Of a stretch of 64,000 nt of DNA, positions 32,710 to 41,335 are shown in pieces. The DNA is from an uncultured Eubacteriales bacterium. Lineage in GTDB: Bacteria > Bacillota > Clostridia > Oscillospirales > Oscillospiraceae. The number at the start of each line of letters is the position of its first letter. Within the stretch, counting starts at the first letter, position 1. Below the pieces are notes generated by a model. It was not told the DNA's origin. It saw only the letters and a program-made list of their open reading frames with translations, and made no database searches. Location: the NCBI GenBank assembly GCA_900545925.1, contig URAZ01000011.1, positions 19,601 through 83,600 on the forward strand, in the 5' to 3' direction. The translations under genes were made by a program, and so were the position numbers.

Positions 32710-32785
32710 GCTCCACTTTACTGAAATTTCGCTCCACTTTGCTCCACTTCAATAATATAATACGTTCTGTTTACATAAATTGCAA
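32710..32785 (-). promoter_or_regulatory. mraZ promoter with three MraZ boxes
   Basis: On the minus strand, -35 TTGCAA (32780-32785) and -10 TATTAT (32757-32762) are 17 bp apart. Between the start site and the SD are three repeats of AAGTGGAGC (32741-32750, 32731-32740, 32710-32719), the first two contiguous. These match the known repeated MraZ box (AAAGTGGN), consistent with autorepression. Confidence 0.85.
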
Positions 32786-32867
32786 CCCTTTTTTGAAAAA
32801 ATTTTTTGGAGATTCTTCGACGTTTTTCGTGAAAAATCCCCGAAAGTCGAATTTTTAAACGTATGTT

Positions 32868-35222
32868 TCAGAAACATCGTTCCGGTGCTTCTACAACGAC
32901 GCGCGCCTGCCGCCAGACGGCGCGGAGCGTCCGGACGGATGGGTCGCGCAGCAGCAGTTCTGCCGCCGGGCCCTCGATCTCGGTCTGAAGCCTGCGGCGC
33001 AGGCTGCGCGCCCCGCCGGGTTCGTTTGCACAGAGTGCGCCGAGGTGCTCCGGCAGTTCCGGCGCGAATTCCAGCGCAACGTTCTGCCTTTTCAGGCGTT
33101 CGGCAAGTTCCCGCAGCTGGAGCGCAGCGATCCTTGCAAGATCCTCCGCCGCAAGCGGACGGAATGACGCGATGCAGTCGATTCGCCCCAAGAATTCTGG
33201 CGAAAATGCCTCCCGCAGAATGGTTTGCGCACGGATATCCGCGCAGTCCGGCGTGAAGCCGAGGCCAGGTTTGCCGGTCTGCGGCCCGGTCAGATTTGAG
33301 GTCATAACGACAATGGTATTCTTGAAGCTGACAGTCCGGCCAAGGCTGTCAGTCAGAATACCGTCGCCGAGCAGCTGCAAAAGAATGCCGGTGATATCGC
33401 GGTGTGCCTTTTCCAGTTCGTCGAACAAGACGACGCAGTACGGGCGGCGGCGCACCTTTTCCGTAAGCGTCCCACCCGCGTCGTAGCCGACGTAGCCCGG
33501 AGGCGCGCCGAGCAGGCGCGAAACGCTGTTCGGCTCCATATACTCCGACATATCCACACGGATAAGCGCATCCTGACTGCCGTAAACAACCTGCGCAATT
33601 TGTTTGCATAATTCCGTTTTCCCGACACCAGTCGGGCCGATGAGCAGGAATGACGCAGCAGGGCGGCCAGCATCGGCAAGTCCCGTCCTGCCGCGCAGAA
33701 CGGCGGCGGAAACAGCATCAACGGCGGCCTGCTGGCCGATGATGCGCTGGGAAAGCGTCTGACGCAAGGACAGCAGTCGTTCGCGGTCGGACTGCCGGAG
33801 CCTGCCGACGGGGATACCGGTGCGCTCTGCAACAACGGCAGCGACATCCTGCCGGGTCAGACTCACAGTGCGCTGGGCGCGGCGGGCCGCAAGCTGGCTG
33901 CGCACAAGCGTGCGCAGTTCGTCTCGAAGCTTTGCCGCCCGCTCATACTGTGCGTTCGCCACGGCCTGCTCGAGCCGCTGCTCCAGCTGCTGCTGGCGCT
34001 CGGCGTCCTCCGCCGGAGTTCCCCCGCCGAGCCAGACGTGCGCCGCACCCTCGTCGAGCAGATCCAGTGCCTTGTCCGGCAGAAAGCGGTCGGTTAGATA
34101 ACGGCTGGAAAATTCAACGGCGGCCTCAATGGCCTCCTGCGTGATGCGGATGCGGTGGTGCGCTTCCAGTCCCGGGCGGAGCGCTTCGAGCATGCGGCAG
34201 GCTGTTTTTCGATCCGGCTCCCGGACGATCACGGGGCGGAAACGGCGCTCGAGTGCAGCATCCTTTTCGATGAATTTGCGGTATTCCTCCATCGTCGTCG
34301 CGCCGATCATCTGCAATTCTCCCCGACCAAGGGCGGGCTTGAGCAAATTTGCCGCATCGATCGCTCCCTCGGCACTACCCGCGCCGACGATGGTGTGCAT
34401 CTCATCAACAAACAGGATGACATTGCCGCAGCGGCGGATCTCGAGCAGAATATCGCGCACACGCTCTTCAAATTCGCCTCTGTATTTCGTGCCCGCAAGC
34501 AGATTCGCCATATTGAGGCAGTAGAGTTTTTTCCCGCGCAGCGCCTGCGGCACATCGCCGCAGGCAAGGCGCTGCGCCAGCGCTTCGACAACAGCAGTCT
34601 TGCCGACGCCGGGCTCTCCGATAAGCGCGGGATTATTTTTGCTGCGGCGGCTGAGCACCTGCATCAGCTGGGAAAGTTCCGTCTCGCGGCCGACGACGGG
34701 ATCCATCTGCGGAGCCCGGTCGATCATGTTGTCACAGTATAGTTCCAAAAGCTTCAATTCCGATTGTCCTTTCGCGTCCTGCGCCGGATGTAGGGTGCGC
34801 AGGCGGTCATATGTTTCTGAAAATACACAGTTGCAGTCAACGCCAAGTTCCGAAAGCACCTGCGCCGCTGCATAGGCGTCGTCACGCATGAGAGAAAGCA
34901 GCAGATGCTCCGGCTGGCAGAGGGGCGCGCCAAGTCGCAATGCTTCGTGCCGAGCACCGTCGAGCGCCCTTGCGGCAGCGCCGGAAAACCCCTGCCGCCC
35001 GGACGGTTCCGGCTGCTCCCGCTTCGTCAGCAGCATGCAGCGCAGGAGCCTGCCCTCAGCGCCCTGATAACAGAGAATGCGTCCGGTTTGAGAAATGCGT
35101 TCCTGCGAGAGCGCAAGCAGCAGATGCTCTGTCCCGGTCTGCGCGCCGCCAAGTTCGCGTGCCAGACGCGACGCACGGAAGAGCACCCGGTCCAGCGCCG
35201 CGGAGTATGCCGGTTTTTTCAC
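32868..35222 (-). CDS. ClpC-type AAA+ unfoldase
   Basis: The 784-residue Hsp100 protein has an N-terminal Clp-N repeat pair (LDRVLFRASRLARELGGAQTGTEHLLLAL, and EALRLGAPLCQPEHLLLSLMRD). AAA-1 follows, with Walker A GEPGVGKTAVVEAL and Walker B VILFVDEMHTI. A UVR-like linker (QYERAAKLRDEL) leads to AAA-2 (GPTGVGKTELCKQI; FDELEKAH). LGF in GKPGLGFTPD is a likely ClpP-docking loop. It would feed substrates to ClpP. GTG 35222 follows AGGAGG. Unlike typical clpC it is not in a ctsR-mcsA-mcsB operon, so CtsR/McsB control is not indicated here. Confidence 0.9.
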   Translation of the reverse strand: MKKPAYSAALDRVLFRASRLARELGGAQTGTEHLLLALSQERISQTGRILCYQGAEGRLLRCMLLTKREQPEPSGRQGFSGAAARALDGARHEALRLGAPLCQPEHLLLSLMRDDAYAAAQVLSELGVDCNCVFSETYDRLRTLHPAQDAKGQSELKLLELYCDNMIDRAPQMDPVVGRETELSQLMQVLSRRSKNNPALIGEPGVGKTAVVEALAQRLACGDVPQALRGKKLYCLNMANLLAGTKYRGEFEERVRDILLEIRRCGNVILFVDEMHTIVGAGSAEGAIDAANLLKPALGRGELQMIGATTMEEYRKFIEKDAALERRFRPVIVREPDRKTACRMLEALRPGLEAHHRIRITQEAIEAAVEFSSRYLTDRFLPDKALDLLDEGAAHVWLGGGTPAEDAERQQQLEQRLEQAVANAQYERAAKLRDELRTLVRSQLAARRAQRTVSLTRQDVAAVVAERTGIPVGRLRQSDRERLLSLRQTLSQRIIGQQAAVDAVSAAVLRGRTGLADAGRPAASFLLIGPTGVGKTELCKQIAQVVYGSQDALIRVDMSEYMEPNSVSRLLGAPPGYVGYDAGGTLTEKVRRRPYCVVLFDELEKAHRDITGILLQLLGDGILTDSLGRTVSFKNTIVVMTSNLTGPQTGKPGLGFTPDCADIRAQTILREAFSPEFLGRIDCIASFRPLAAEDLARIAALQLRELAERLKRQNVALEFAPELPEHLGALCANEPGGARSLRRRLQTEIEGPAAELLLRDPSVRTLRAVWRQARVVVEAPERCF

Positions 35223-35324
35223 TTTGATCGCCTCCTGTCGGAAGAGAGTCTCGACGCGGCAGGCGGCGTTTATACGACACTCACGAAAAAATCCGGGCGG
35301 TTCGAGGAATTTACACTTTTTTCA

Positions 35325-35352
35325 TTGCATTTTCAGGAAAGTATGATAGAAT
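35325..35352 (+). promoter_or_regulatory. Ferredoxin promoter
   Basis: -35 TTGCAT (35325-35330) and -10 TAGAAT (35347-35352) are 16 bp apart on the plus strand, 31 bases before the ferredoxin start. Confidence 0.65.
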
Positions 35353-35382
35353 GAACCTACCTTGAAAATGGAGGTGCTTCAA

Positions 35383-35553
35383 ATGGCACACGTAATCAAT
35401 GACAACTGTGTAAAGTGCGGCGCTTGCGCTGACGCATGTCCCATCGGCTGCATCAGCGAGGGCGAAGACAAGTACGTCATCGACGCCGATCAGTGCGTGG
35501 ACTGCGGTACCTGCGCAGCAGAATGCCCCAACGACGCGATCTCTGAGGAATAA
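35383..35553 (+). CDS. 2[4Fe-4S] ferredoxin
   Basis: The 56-residue clostridial-type ferredoxin carries two full CxxCxxCxxxC motifs: CVKCGACADACPIG (about 9-22), and CVDCGTCAAECPND (about 38-51). It transfers low-potential electrons, for example to hydrogenase or pyruvate:ferredoxin oxidoreductase. I use ATG 35383 with GGAGG upstream; the extra in-frame residues before it are not typical. A promoter precedes it and a terminator follows, so it is monocistronic. Confidence 0.96.
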   Translation: MAHVINDNCVKCGACADACPIGCISEGEDKYVIDADQCVDCGTCAAECPNDAISEE

Positions 35554-35561
35554 GCACATAA

Positions 35562-35599
35562 ACAGGAGGGGGTGCTGCATGCAGCACCCCCTGTCTTTT
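35562..35599 (+). terminator. Ferredoxin terminator
   Basis: A long GC-rich inverted repeat centred at 35579/35580 (AGGGGGTGCTGC with GCAGCACCCCCT) ends in CTTTTTG on the plus strand. It lies between the ferredoxin gene and the methylase gene. Confidence 0.9.
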
Positions 35600-35613
35600 T
35601 GATTGGAGCGCAT

Positions 35614-36327
35614 ATGGAGGAACTTCTCTTTGACCGCATTCGGATGAAAATTTCGGATGCACAGTTCCGCGTGAGCACAGACTCCATGGTACTGGCGGAT
35701 TTCTGCCGGATACGGCCCGGCGGCCGGGTGCTTGATCTTGGCTGCGGGTGCGGGACGCTGGGGCTTCTGCTGCTGGGCGCAGATGAGACGCTGCGTGTGA
35801 GCGGCATTGAAATTCAGGAGGCCGCCGCGCGGCAGGCGCAGGAAAATGCCGAAGAAAACGGATTTTCCGCTCATATGCACATTATCTGCGGCGATCTGCG
35901 GCAGGCACACGCGCAGATTGCGCCCGGAACCTTCGACTATGTGCTGTCCAATCCCCCCTACTACCCACCGAAAAGCGGGTATCTGCATGCACAGGACAGC
36001 CTCTGCGCCGCGAGAAGCGAGATCTGCTGCCCGTTTGACGCGCTTTGCGCGGCTGCGGCACGGGTGCTGCGGTGGGGCGGGCGTTTTTTTCTGGTACACA
36101 AGCCGGAACGGCTGGTCGATCTTCTGACCGGGCTGCGCGCGGCACGGCTGGAGCCAAAGCGCATCCGCTTTGTCCGCCACAGGGCAGAAACCGCCGTGAA
36201 TCTTGTTTTGATCGAATCCCGCCTCGGCGGAGGGCCGGGGCTGCAATATGAGCCGGATCTGATTTTATACACACAGACCGGTGACCTGTCTGCCGAGGGT
36301 CGGCGCATTTATCATCTACAGGAGTGA
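35614..36327 (+). CDS. TrmN6-like tRNA adenine-N6 methyltransferase
   Basis: The 237-residue protein has the SAM motif RVLDLGCGCGTLGLLLL (about 38-54) and the catalytic N6-adenine motif NPPYYPP (residues 113-119). The early F-x-x-D-S-M-V-L (TDSMVLADF) region is typical of TrmN6/YfiC, which methylates A37 of tRNA1Val. The exact substrate in this organism is inferred from the family. ATG 35614 with GGAG six bases upstream is chosen; the longer frame starts inside the ferredoxin terminator. The stop sits close to the rsmI SD, so the two are likely co-transcribed. Confidence 0.85.
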   Translation: MEELLFDRIRMKISDAQFRVSTDSMVLADFCRIRPGGRVLDLGCGCGTLGLLLLGADETLRVSGIEIQEAAARQAQENAEENGFSAHMHIICGDLRQAHAQIAPGTFDYVLSNPPYYPPKSGYLHAQDSLCAARSEICCPFDALCAAAARVLRWGGRFFLVHKPERLVDLLTGLRAARLEPKRIRFVRHRAETAVNLVLIESRLGGGPGLQYEPDLILYTQTGDLSAEGRRIYHLQE

Positions 36328-36334
36328 ACCGAAT

Positions 36335-37162
36335 ATGGCCGGTATCCTATATCTTGTGCCGACACCCATCGGCAATTTGAACGATATTTCGCCTCGCTGC
36401 GCCCAAACGCTGGCGGAGGCTGATTTTATCGCGGCGGAGGACACGCGCGTGAGCCTTAAGCTGCTGAACCATCTGGAGATCAAAAAGAGCCTTGTGAGTT
36501 ATCACGAGCACAACAAGGCGGAAAGCGGCAGCAAAATCCTTGTGCGCCTGCTGGCAGGCGAAACATGCGCGCTGGTGACAGACGCGGGCTCCCCCGCCAT
36601 CTCCGATCCCGGCGAGGACTTAGTTCGGCTGTGTGCGGAGAATGGCGTAACGGTCTGCGCGATTCCGGGACCGTGCGCGCTGGTGACGGCGCTGAGTATT
36701 TCGGGGCTTCCGACTGGCCGGTTTACGTTTGAGGGTTTTCTGTCCGTCAACAAAAAAAGCCGTCAGGAACACCTGACGGGCTTAAAGGACGAGACGCGGA
36801 CGATGATCTTCTACGAAGCGCCGCACAAGCTGCTCGCTACGCTGCGCGATCTGACCGCTGCGTTCGGAGAAGACAGAAGGATTTCCCTATGCCGGGAGTT
36901 GACGAAGCTGCACGAGGAAGTCCGCCGTATGACGCTGGGCGAGGCATCGGCATATTACGAAGAAAACCCGCCGCGCGGCGAGTTTGTGCTCGTTGTGGCC
37001 GGCGCAGAGGAAAAACCGGAAGCGGGCTGCACATTTGAAGCAGCGCTCGAACTGGTTCGCGCGCGTATGGCGAAAGGCCTGTCCACCAAGGACGCCGTCA
37101 AACAGGTCGCTAAGCTGACGGGGTTTGCAAAGAATCTGCTGTATGATGCGGTGGTGAAATAA
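36335..37162 (+). CDS. rsmI: 16S rRNA (cytidine-1402-2'-O)-methyltransferase
   Basis: RsmI adds the 2'-O-methyl group to C1402, the base N4-methylated by RsmH. The 275-residue protein has the start GILYLVPTPIGNLNDISPRC, the motif VTDAGSPAISDPGEDLV (about 77) and the C-terminal FEAALELVRARMAKGLSTKDAVKQV helix pair. ATG 36335 has GGAG at 36321-36324. It follows the TrmN6-like gene by 7 bases. No intrinsic terminator with a T tail is obvious after it; a run of perfect hairpins begins 49 bases downstream. Confidence 0.96.
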   Translation: MAGILYLVPTPIGNLNDISPRCAQTLAEADFIAAEDTRVSLKLLNHLEIKKSLVSYHEHNKAESGSKILVRLLAGETCALVTDAGSPAISDPGEDLVRLCAENGVTVCAIPGPCALVTALSISGLPTGRFTFEGFLSVNKKSRQEHLTGLKDETRTMIFYEAPHKLLATLRDLTAAFGEDRRISLCRELTKLHEEVRRMTLGEASAYYEENPPRGEFVLVVAGAEEKPEAGCTFEAALELVRARMAKGLSTKDAVKQVAKLTGFAKNLLYDAVVK

Positions 37163-37210
37163 CAGGGGCGCAATGTAGGAACTCATCTTAGAAATTTGCA
37201 GCTGCCGTTC

Positions 37211-37329
37211 AGCATTTTCTTTTGCTTCTCCAAAAGAAAATGCTGGCAAAAGAAAACGAGCCCGGGGGGATTTCGATTTCCCCCCGGGCCTCCTTGAACC
37301 GACCAAGAAAACCGCTTCGGTTTTCTTGG
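37211..37329. repeat. Cluster of three perfect hairpins
   Basis: Three perfect inverted repeats lie end to end. The first is 37211-37224 with 37231-37244 (14 bp, loop 6). The second is 37260-37270 with 37279-37289 (11 bp of mostly G/C, loop 8). The third is 37303-37314 with 37318-37329 (12 bp, loop 3). None is followed by a T run, so they are not ordinary terminators. The block lies in the 830 bp gap after rsmI and holds no gene. Confidence 0.75.
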
Positions 37330-37387
37330 ATCTTTCCCGCGATATTTGAAACAGCTCAAATCTTCTGGCGCTGTACTTATAAGCTTC

Positions 37388-37551
37388 GTAGGTGCCGATG
37401 CCGGTCACAGCCGTTCGCGACGAAGGAGCGTTACGGATGTGGGTCTGCCGCTTGCCGGTACACATCGACCCGGCAGAATGCACCGTACTTTACGGGAATC
37501 TTCGGCGAATTCGTGACTTCCCAATGGGCCGACAGAGTCGTCGGCCCCTAC
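37388..37551 (-). repeat. Dispersed element, minus orientation, with expanded arm
   Basis: In reverse orientation this 164 bp copy shares the family core (complement of GAATTCGCCGAAGAT and GTGCATTCTGCCGGG). Its right arm is GGGCCGACAGAGTCGTCGGCCCCTAC. Its left arm is extended by about 60 bp (37391-37465) that still ends in GTAGGTGCCGATGCC. It looks like a copy with an internal insertion or a fusion of two arms. Confidence 0.7.
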
Positions 37552-37579
37552 GGCAAGGCTTCAACTGCACACGTATCTC

Positions 37580-37683
37580 GTAGGGGCGGACGACTCTGTC
37601 CGCCCGCAGGATATACTGGTTTTACGGCAATTTTCGGAAAATTTGCAACTTCCCGGCGGGCCGATGTGGGCATCGGCCCCTAC
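37580..37683 (-). repeat. Full-length dispersed element, minus orientation
   Basis: The 104 bp copy has GTAGGGGCGGACGACTCTGT...CGCCCG on the left and CGGGCCGATGTGGGCATC...CCCCTAC on the right, both foldable into hairpins. The core is more diverged (TTTACGGCAATTTTCGGAAAA). It starts 28 bases after the preceding copy, giving a tandem pair. Confidence 0.8.
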
Positions 37684-37991
37684 AGGATTGCGGCGAATTC
37701 GTACTGCTTTGCAGATTTTGAACGCAGAGCGTTTTTACCGCAGTCATTTAAACGTAACTGCTTGCAAGTTTGGGGTACCGTAACAGGCGGCGCGTACCAT
37801 AGCGTCCGTAGGGTGAGTTTGTGCGTTCGTAACAGCTGTAAATCAGAAACCTGCCTGAATTGCACCCGCAGTACGCACTAAACCGTACCCCAGCGCCTTT
37901 CTCCCCATCTTTTCCGGCGAGGCAGAGAAGATGGGGCCGCCAGAGGCACGTTTGAAGCAACCTCGGCGGAACAGGCCGCCGTTTTTTAGCT
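37684..37991. other. Non-coding remainder of the rsmI-MBL gap
   Basis: I find no gene. Bases 37904-37956 (TTTTCCGGCGAGGCAGAG... GGGGCCGCCAGAGGCACG) match 18517-18580, a minor repeat family. At 37964-37987 a 6 bp stem followed by TTTTTT is a plus-strand terminator candidate, although the nearest plus gene, rsmI, ends 800 bp upstream. Confidence 0.55.
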
Positions 37992-38669
37992 TCATACCTC
38001 CAGAACCGACGGGTATTGCTCCAGCAGAGAAACGCCCGGAAGGTCTGCGCCGAAGCGGGCCATATTGCGCTCACATTTGCGGCGGATACCGCAGGCATCC
38101 TTTTCATCTACAGGAATATGGTAGATGAAATTTTTTTCCGCCGCTTCCAGCAGCAGTTCCCGCGTTTCGGGATGGGACAGGTATTGTCCGTTCCAGAACG
38201 CTGCGTCTGCCCGTCTTCCGCGCAGAATGGCGCGATGGCGGGTAGTGTCGATCTGTGCGTCGGCAGTCACATAGACGCTTTTTCCGGCAGCAGAGATCCA
38301 GTATACGGCGTGTGCGATCTCCTCCAGTCCTGGAACGGGAATGTGCGGAAAGCGGCTGCATTCAACTGCAAACGGGCCAAGCTGCACGTTCAGCCGCTCC
38401 GGCGTGTCCGGCTGCGGAAGAACTACCGCCGCACCACAAGCCGCACGGAGTTGCTCCGTGCGGCTTGCGCTGTAATGATCGGGGTGCGCATGCGTAAAAA
38501 GGATGCTGCAGACAGCATCATAAGGCGGTTCGCCTGACAGCATTCTCACAAATGTCTCGGGCGGCAGACCGTAATAGCAGCGATACTGTTTGTTGAGCGC
38601 GTCAATCAGGAGCGTCTGCCCATCCTGCTCCAGTACGAGGCCGCAGCTGCTGACCAGTGTGATTTTCAT
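37992..38669 (-). CDS. MBL-fold metal-dependent hydrolase
   Basis: The 225-residue protein is a small metallo-beta-lactamase-fold hydrolase. The metal motif is THAHPDHYS (HxHxDH, about 59-67). The initial MKITLVSSCGLVLEQDGQTLLIDAL, and a later VTADAQID Asp ligand, fit the UlaG-like/YtkL group. The substrate is unknown. Its start overlaps the ligA stop by 4 bases, so it is translationally coupled to DNA ligase, but this does not prove a role in DNA repair. Confidence 0.85.
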   Translation of the reverse strand: MKITLVSSCGLVLEQDGQTLLIDALNKQYRCYYGLPPETFVRMLSGEPPYDAVCSILFTHAHPDHYSASRTEQLRAACGAAVVLPQPDTPERLNVQLGPFAVECSRFPHIPVPGLEEIAHAVYWISAAGKSVYVTADAQIDTTRHRAILRGRRADAAFWNGQYLSHPETRELLLEAAEKNFIYHIPVDEKDACGIRRKCERNMARFGADLPGVSLLEQYPSVLEV

Positions 38670-40639
38670 TGCAGCAACTCCAGAAATTCCTGCTCGGACA
38701 GAACCGGAATGCCCAACTCGTTGGCCTTTTTCAGCTTACTGCCCGCGTTTTCACCCGCGACCACATAGGTCGTCTTTTTGGAGACGGACGAGGCCGCCTT
38801 GCCGCCGAGGCTTTCGATTTTTTCCGTCGCCTCCTCGCGCGTAAAGAGGCTCAGTGCGCCGGTCAGAACGAAGGTCTTGCCTGCAAAGCGGGTGTCCGTG
38901 ATCTGATTGGTCGATAGGAAGTTCACATTTGCTTCGCGCAAGCGCTCGATGAGATCCTGCGACTGCGGGCTGGCGAAATAGTCAAGAATGTTCTTCGCCG
39001 TCGTTTCGCCGATGTCGGGCACGGCGGTCAGATCCTCGAGCGACGCGTTTTGCAGCGCATCGAGGCTGCCAAAGGTACTGGCCAAAACTTTTGCCGCCTT
39101 GCTGCCGACCTGCCGGATGCCGAGAGCGCACAGAAGGCGCGACAGGTCGTTCTGCTTGCTGGCCTCGACGGCCGCTTCCAGATTTGCGGCGGATTTTTTG
39201 CCCTGTCCGGGAAGTTCGGCAAACGCGGCGTAATCCAGCCGGTAGAGGTCGGCGGGATTGGACACCATCTTCTGCTCGATCAGCTGGTCGATGATCGCGC
39301 TGCCGAGGCCGTCGATGTTCATGGCCTCGCGCGAGACGAAGTGCGCAAGATTGCGCGACAGCTGCGCGGGGCACTCCGCGCCGGTGCAGCGCAAGGCCGC
39401 GCCGTCCTCGTCGCGCACGACGGGTGCGCCGCAGACGGGGCATCTGTCCGGCAGATGGTACGGCTGTGCGCCCTCAGGGCGCTTGGAGAGCACGACCTCA
39501 AGAATCTCCGGGATGATCTCGCCTGCCTTGCGGATCTTGACGGTATCGCCGATGCGGATGTCCTTGTCGGTGACGAAGTCCTGATTGTGGAGCGTCGCGG
39601 CGGTGACGGTCGTCCCGGCCAGATGCACGGGAGCGACGATGGCACGGGGCGTGAGAACGCCCGTGCGTCCGACCTGCACGACGATATCCTCCAATACCGT
39701 CTCCTTGACCTCGGGCGGGTATTTGAAGGCTGCGGCCCAGCGCGGGAATTTGGCCGTGCTGCCGAGACGGGCACGGCCCGCAAGGCTGTTGAGCTTCATG
39801 ACGGCCCCGTCGATATCATACGGCAGGTCATAGCGCGTTTCGCCAAGATTTTTGATCAGCTGCTCCGCTTTGTCCATATCGCGGCAGAGTGTATAGGGAA
39901 TGACCTTGAATTTGAGGCTCCGCAGATAGTCCAGCGTCTCGCTGTGGGTCTGGAACTCCGCGCCCTCGGCCAGCTGCAGATTGAAGACCAGAATGTCCAG
40001 CCTGCGCTTTGCAGCGATGCCGGGATCGAGCTGGCGCAAAGAACCCGCCGCCGCGTTGCGCGGGTTTGCAAAAAGGGGCTTTCCGAGTTTCTCCTGCTCG
40101 GCGTTGAGTGCTTCAAAGCTGACACGAGGCATAAAGACCTCGCCGCGCACGATCAGACGGGCGGGCGCATGCTCCAGCGTCATGGGAATGGAGCGGATGG
40201 TCTTGAGATTTTCCGTCACATCCTCGCCGATCAATCCGTCGCCGCGCGTCGCGCCGCGGACAAATTGTCCATCGATGTATTCCAGTGCAACGGAAAGGCC
40301 ATCGACCTTCGGTTCGACAGAATATTCCGCGTCCGGCTCCTCCTCGCGCACGTGCGCGTCGAATTCACGCAGTTCGTCGAAGGAAAATACATCTTGCAGG
40401 CTCTCCAGCGGAACAGCGTGACGCACCTTGACGAATTCGCTCAGCGCCTGCCCGCCGACACGGTGCGTCGGACTGAGCGGCGAGGCGTACTGCGGATACT
40501 GCGCTTCCAGTTCTTCCAGCCTGCGCAGCTTGTGGTCGTAATCATAATCGCTCATCTCGGGATTATCGAGCACATAATAGAGATACCCCGCGTGTTCCAG
40601 TTCCCGGGTGAGTTGTTCAATCTCCTGTTTCGGTTCCAT
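38666..40639 (-). CDS. ligA: NAD-dependent DNA ligase
   Basis: LigA seals nicks in replication and repair. The 657-residue protein has an NAD-binding Ia domain (LYYVLDNPEMSDYDYD), the adenylated lysine in EPKVDGLSVAL (about Lys111), an OB fold (VQVGRTGVLTPRA), a four-Cys zinc finger (CPVCGAPV... C..CP), HhH repeats and a C-terminal BRCT domain (FAGKTFVLTGALSLFTREEA). It starts one base after the yunB stop and overlaps the MBL gene at its end. pcrA lies two genes upstream on the same strand, forming a repair/replication group with yunB. Confidence 0.97.
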   Translation of the reverse strand: MEPKQEIEQLTRELEHAGYLYYVLDNPEMSDYDYDHKLRRLEELEAQYPQYASPLSPTHRVGGQALSEFVKVRHAVPLESLQDVFSFDELREFDAHVREEEPDAEYSVEPKVDGLSVALEYIDGQFVRGATRGDGLIGEDVTENLKTIRSIPMTLEHAPARLIVRGEVFMPRVSFEALNAEQEKLGKPLFANPRNAAAGSLRQLDPGIAAKRRLDILVFNLQLAEGAEFQTHSETLDYLRSLKFKVIPYTLCRDMDKAEQLIKNLGETRYDLPYDIDGAVMKLNSLAGRARLGSTAKFPRWAAAFKYPPEVKETVLEDIVVQVGRTGVLTPRAIVAPVHLAGTTVTAATLHNQDFVTDKDIRIGDTVKIRKAGEIIPEILEVVLSKRPEGAQPYHLPDRCPVCGAPVVRDEDGAALRCTGAECPAQLSRNLAHFVSREAMNIDGLGSAIIDQLIEQKMVSNPADLYRLDYAAFAELPGQGKKSAANLEAAVEASKQNDLSRLLCALGIRQVGSKAAKVLASTFGSLDALQNASLEDLTAVPDIGETTAKNILDYFASPQSQDLIERLREANVNFLSTNQITDTRFAGKTFVLTGALSLFTREEATEKIESLGGKAASSVSKKTTYVVAGENAGSKLKKANELGIPVLSEQEFLELLQ

Positions 40640-40640
40640 A

Positions 40641-41297
40641 TCATTCCCAGCCTTCTGTTGTGGTAAGATGCCCTAGATTTACATAAGTTTCAGGTACTGT
40701 GCCGACGATCACGGTCTGTGCGACCATGACATCGCTGTCCACGTCAACCGTTTCATAGCCAACAGTCGTCAGGATAGTCAGACTGATGGTGAATTTCACC
40801 TTCAGCGTCTGCAGGGTCTGGTTGATCCCAGCTGCGGTAAAATCCGAAAAAAAGTCAGCGTTCGACATGGTGAGGCTGACAGCCTTGACCGGCAGTTCCG
40901 GGCCGGTTCCGGCCAGCAGATCGGGCAGCAGGAGGTTTCCGAGCGGGATGCCCATCTGCTGCGTGTTGATCTGCGCGACAAGCGTATTCAGAATTTCCAG
41001 CACCTCGACCTTGAGGCGTTCAACCTGCGTCATGTCGGTGCGGAGCGCGGTGATATGGCCCTCCACATCCTTTTCCAGCACGATCACGCGGGAAAAATCC
41101 GTATCGCCCTTGCGGAGCATTTCGCTGACGGCCTCTGTGATGGCGTTCGACGCGGCGTTGACTGCCTGATTGCGCGCAAGCTCGCGGATATACGGCGACA
41201 GATGCAGTTCCACGAGCAGAATCAGCCCCGTCAGCACAAGCAGTGGAATGATCAGCAGCAATCTTCTGCGTCTTCGTTTTTTCCGGCTCATCTCCAT
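40641..41297 (-). CDS. yunB: Sporulation protein YunB
   Basis: YunB is a sporulation membrane protein made in the mother cell in Bacillus; its biochemical role is unclear. The 218-residue protein has a strongly basic start (MEMSRKKRRRRR), one membrane span (about 13-30), then an extracytoplasmic domain with LSPYIRELARNQAVNAASNAITEAV and the family's ending GYETVDVDSDVMVAQTVIVGTVPETY. GGGGG lies upstream of ATG 41297. A hairpin (41302-41324) between pcrA and yunB overlaps that site and could limit readthrough translation. Confidence 0.9.
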   Translation of the reverse strand: MEMSRKKRRRRRLLLIIPLLVLTGLILLVELHLSPYIRELARNQAVNAASNAITEAVSEMLRKGDTDFSRVIVLEKDVEGHITALRTDMTQVERLKVEVLEILNTLVAQINTQQMGIPLGNLLLPDLLAGTGPELPVKAVSLTMSNADFFSDFTAAGINQTLQTLKVKFTISLTILTTVGYETVDVDSDVMVAQTVIVGTVPETYVNLGHLTTTEGWE

Positions 41298-41335
41298 ACA
41301 CCCCCAGCATAGCCTATGCCGGGGATATGGGAAGA

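Noticed and set aside
37222..37881. 219-residue plus-strand ORF in the rsmI-MBL gap
   Set aside because: It is built from translated hairpins and dispersed repeats, with no SD or family match.
38982..39443. Arg-rich ORFs over ligA and other genes
   Set aside because: Frame-shifted shadows of GC-rich genes with unnatural Arg/Pro/Ala composition.
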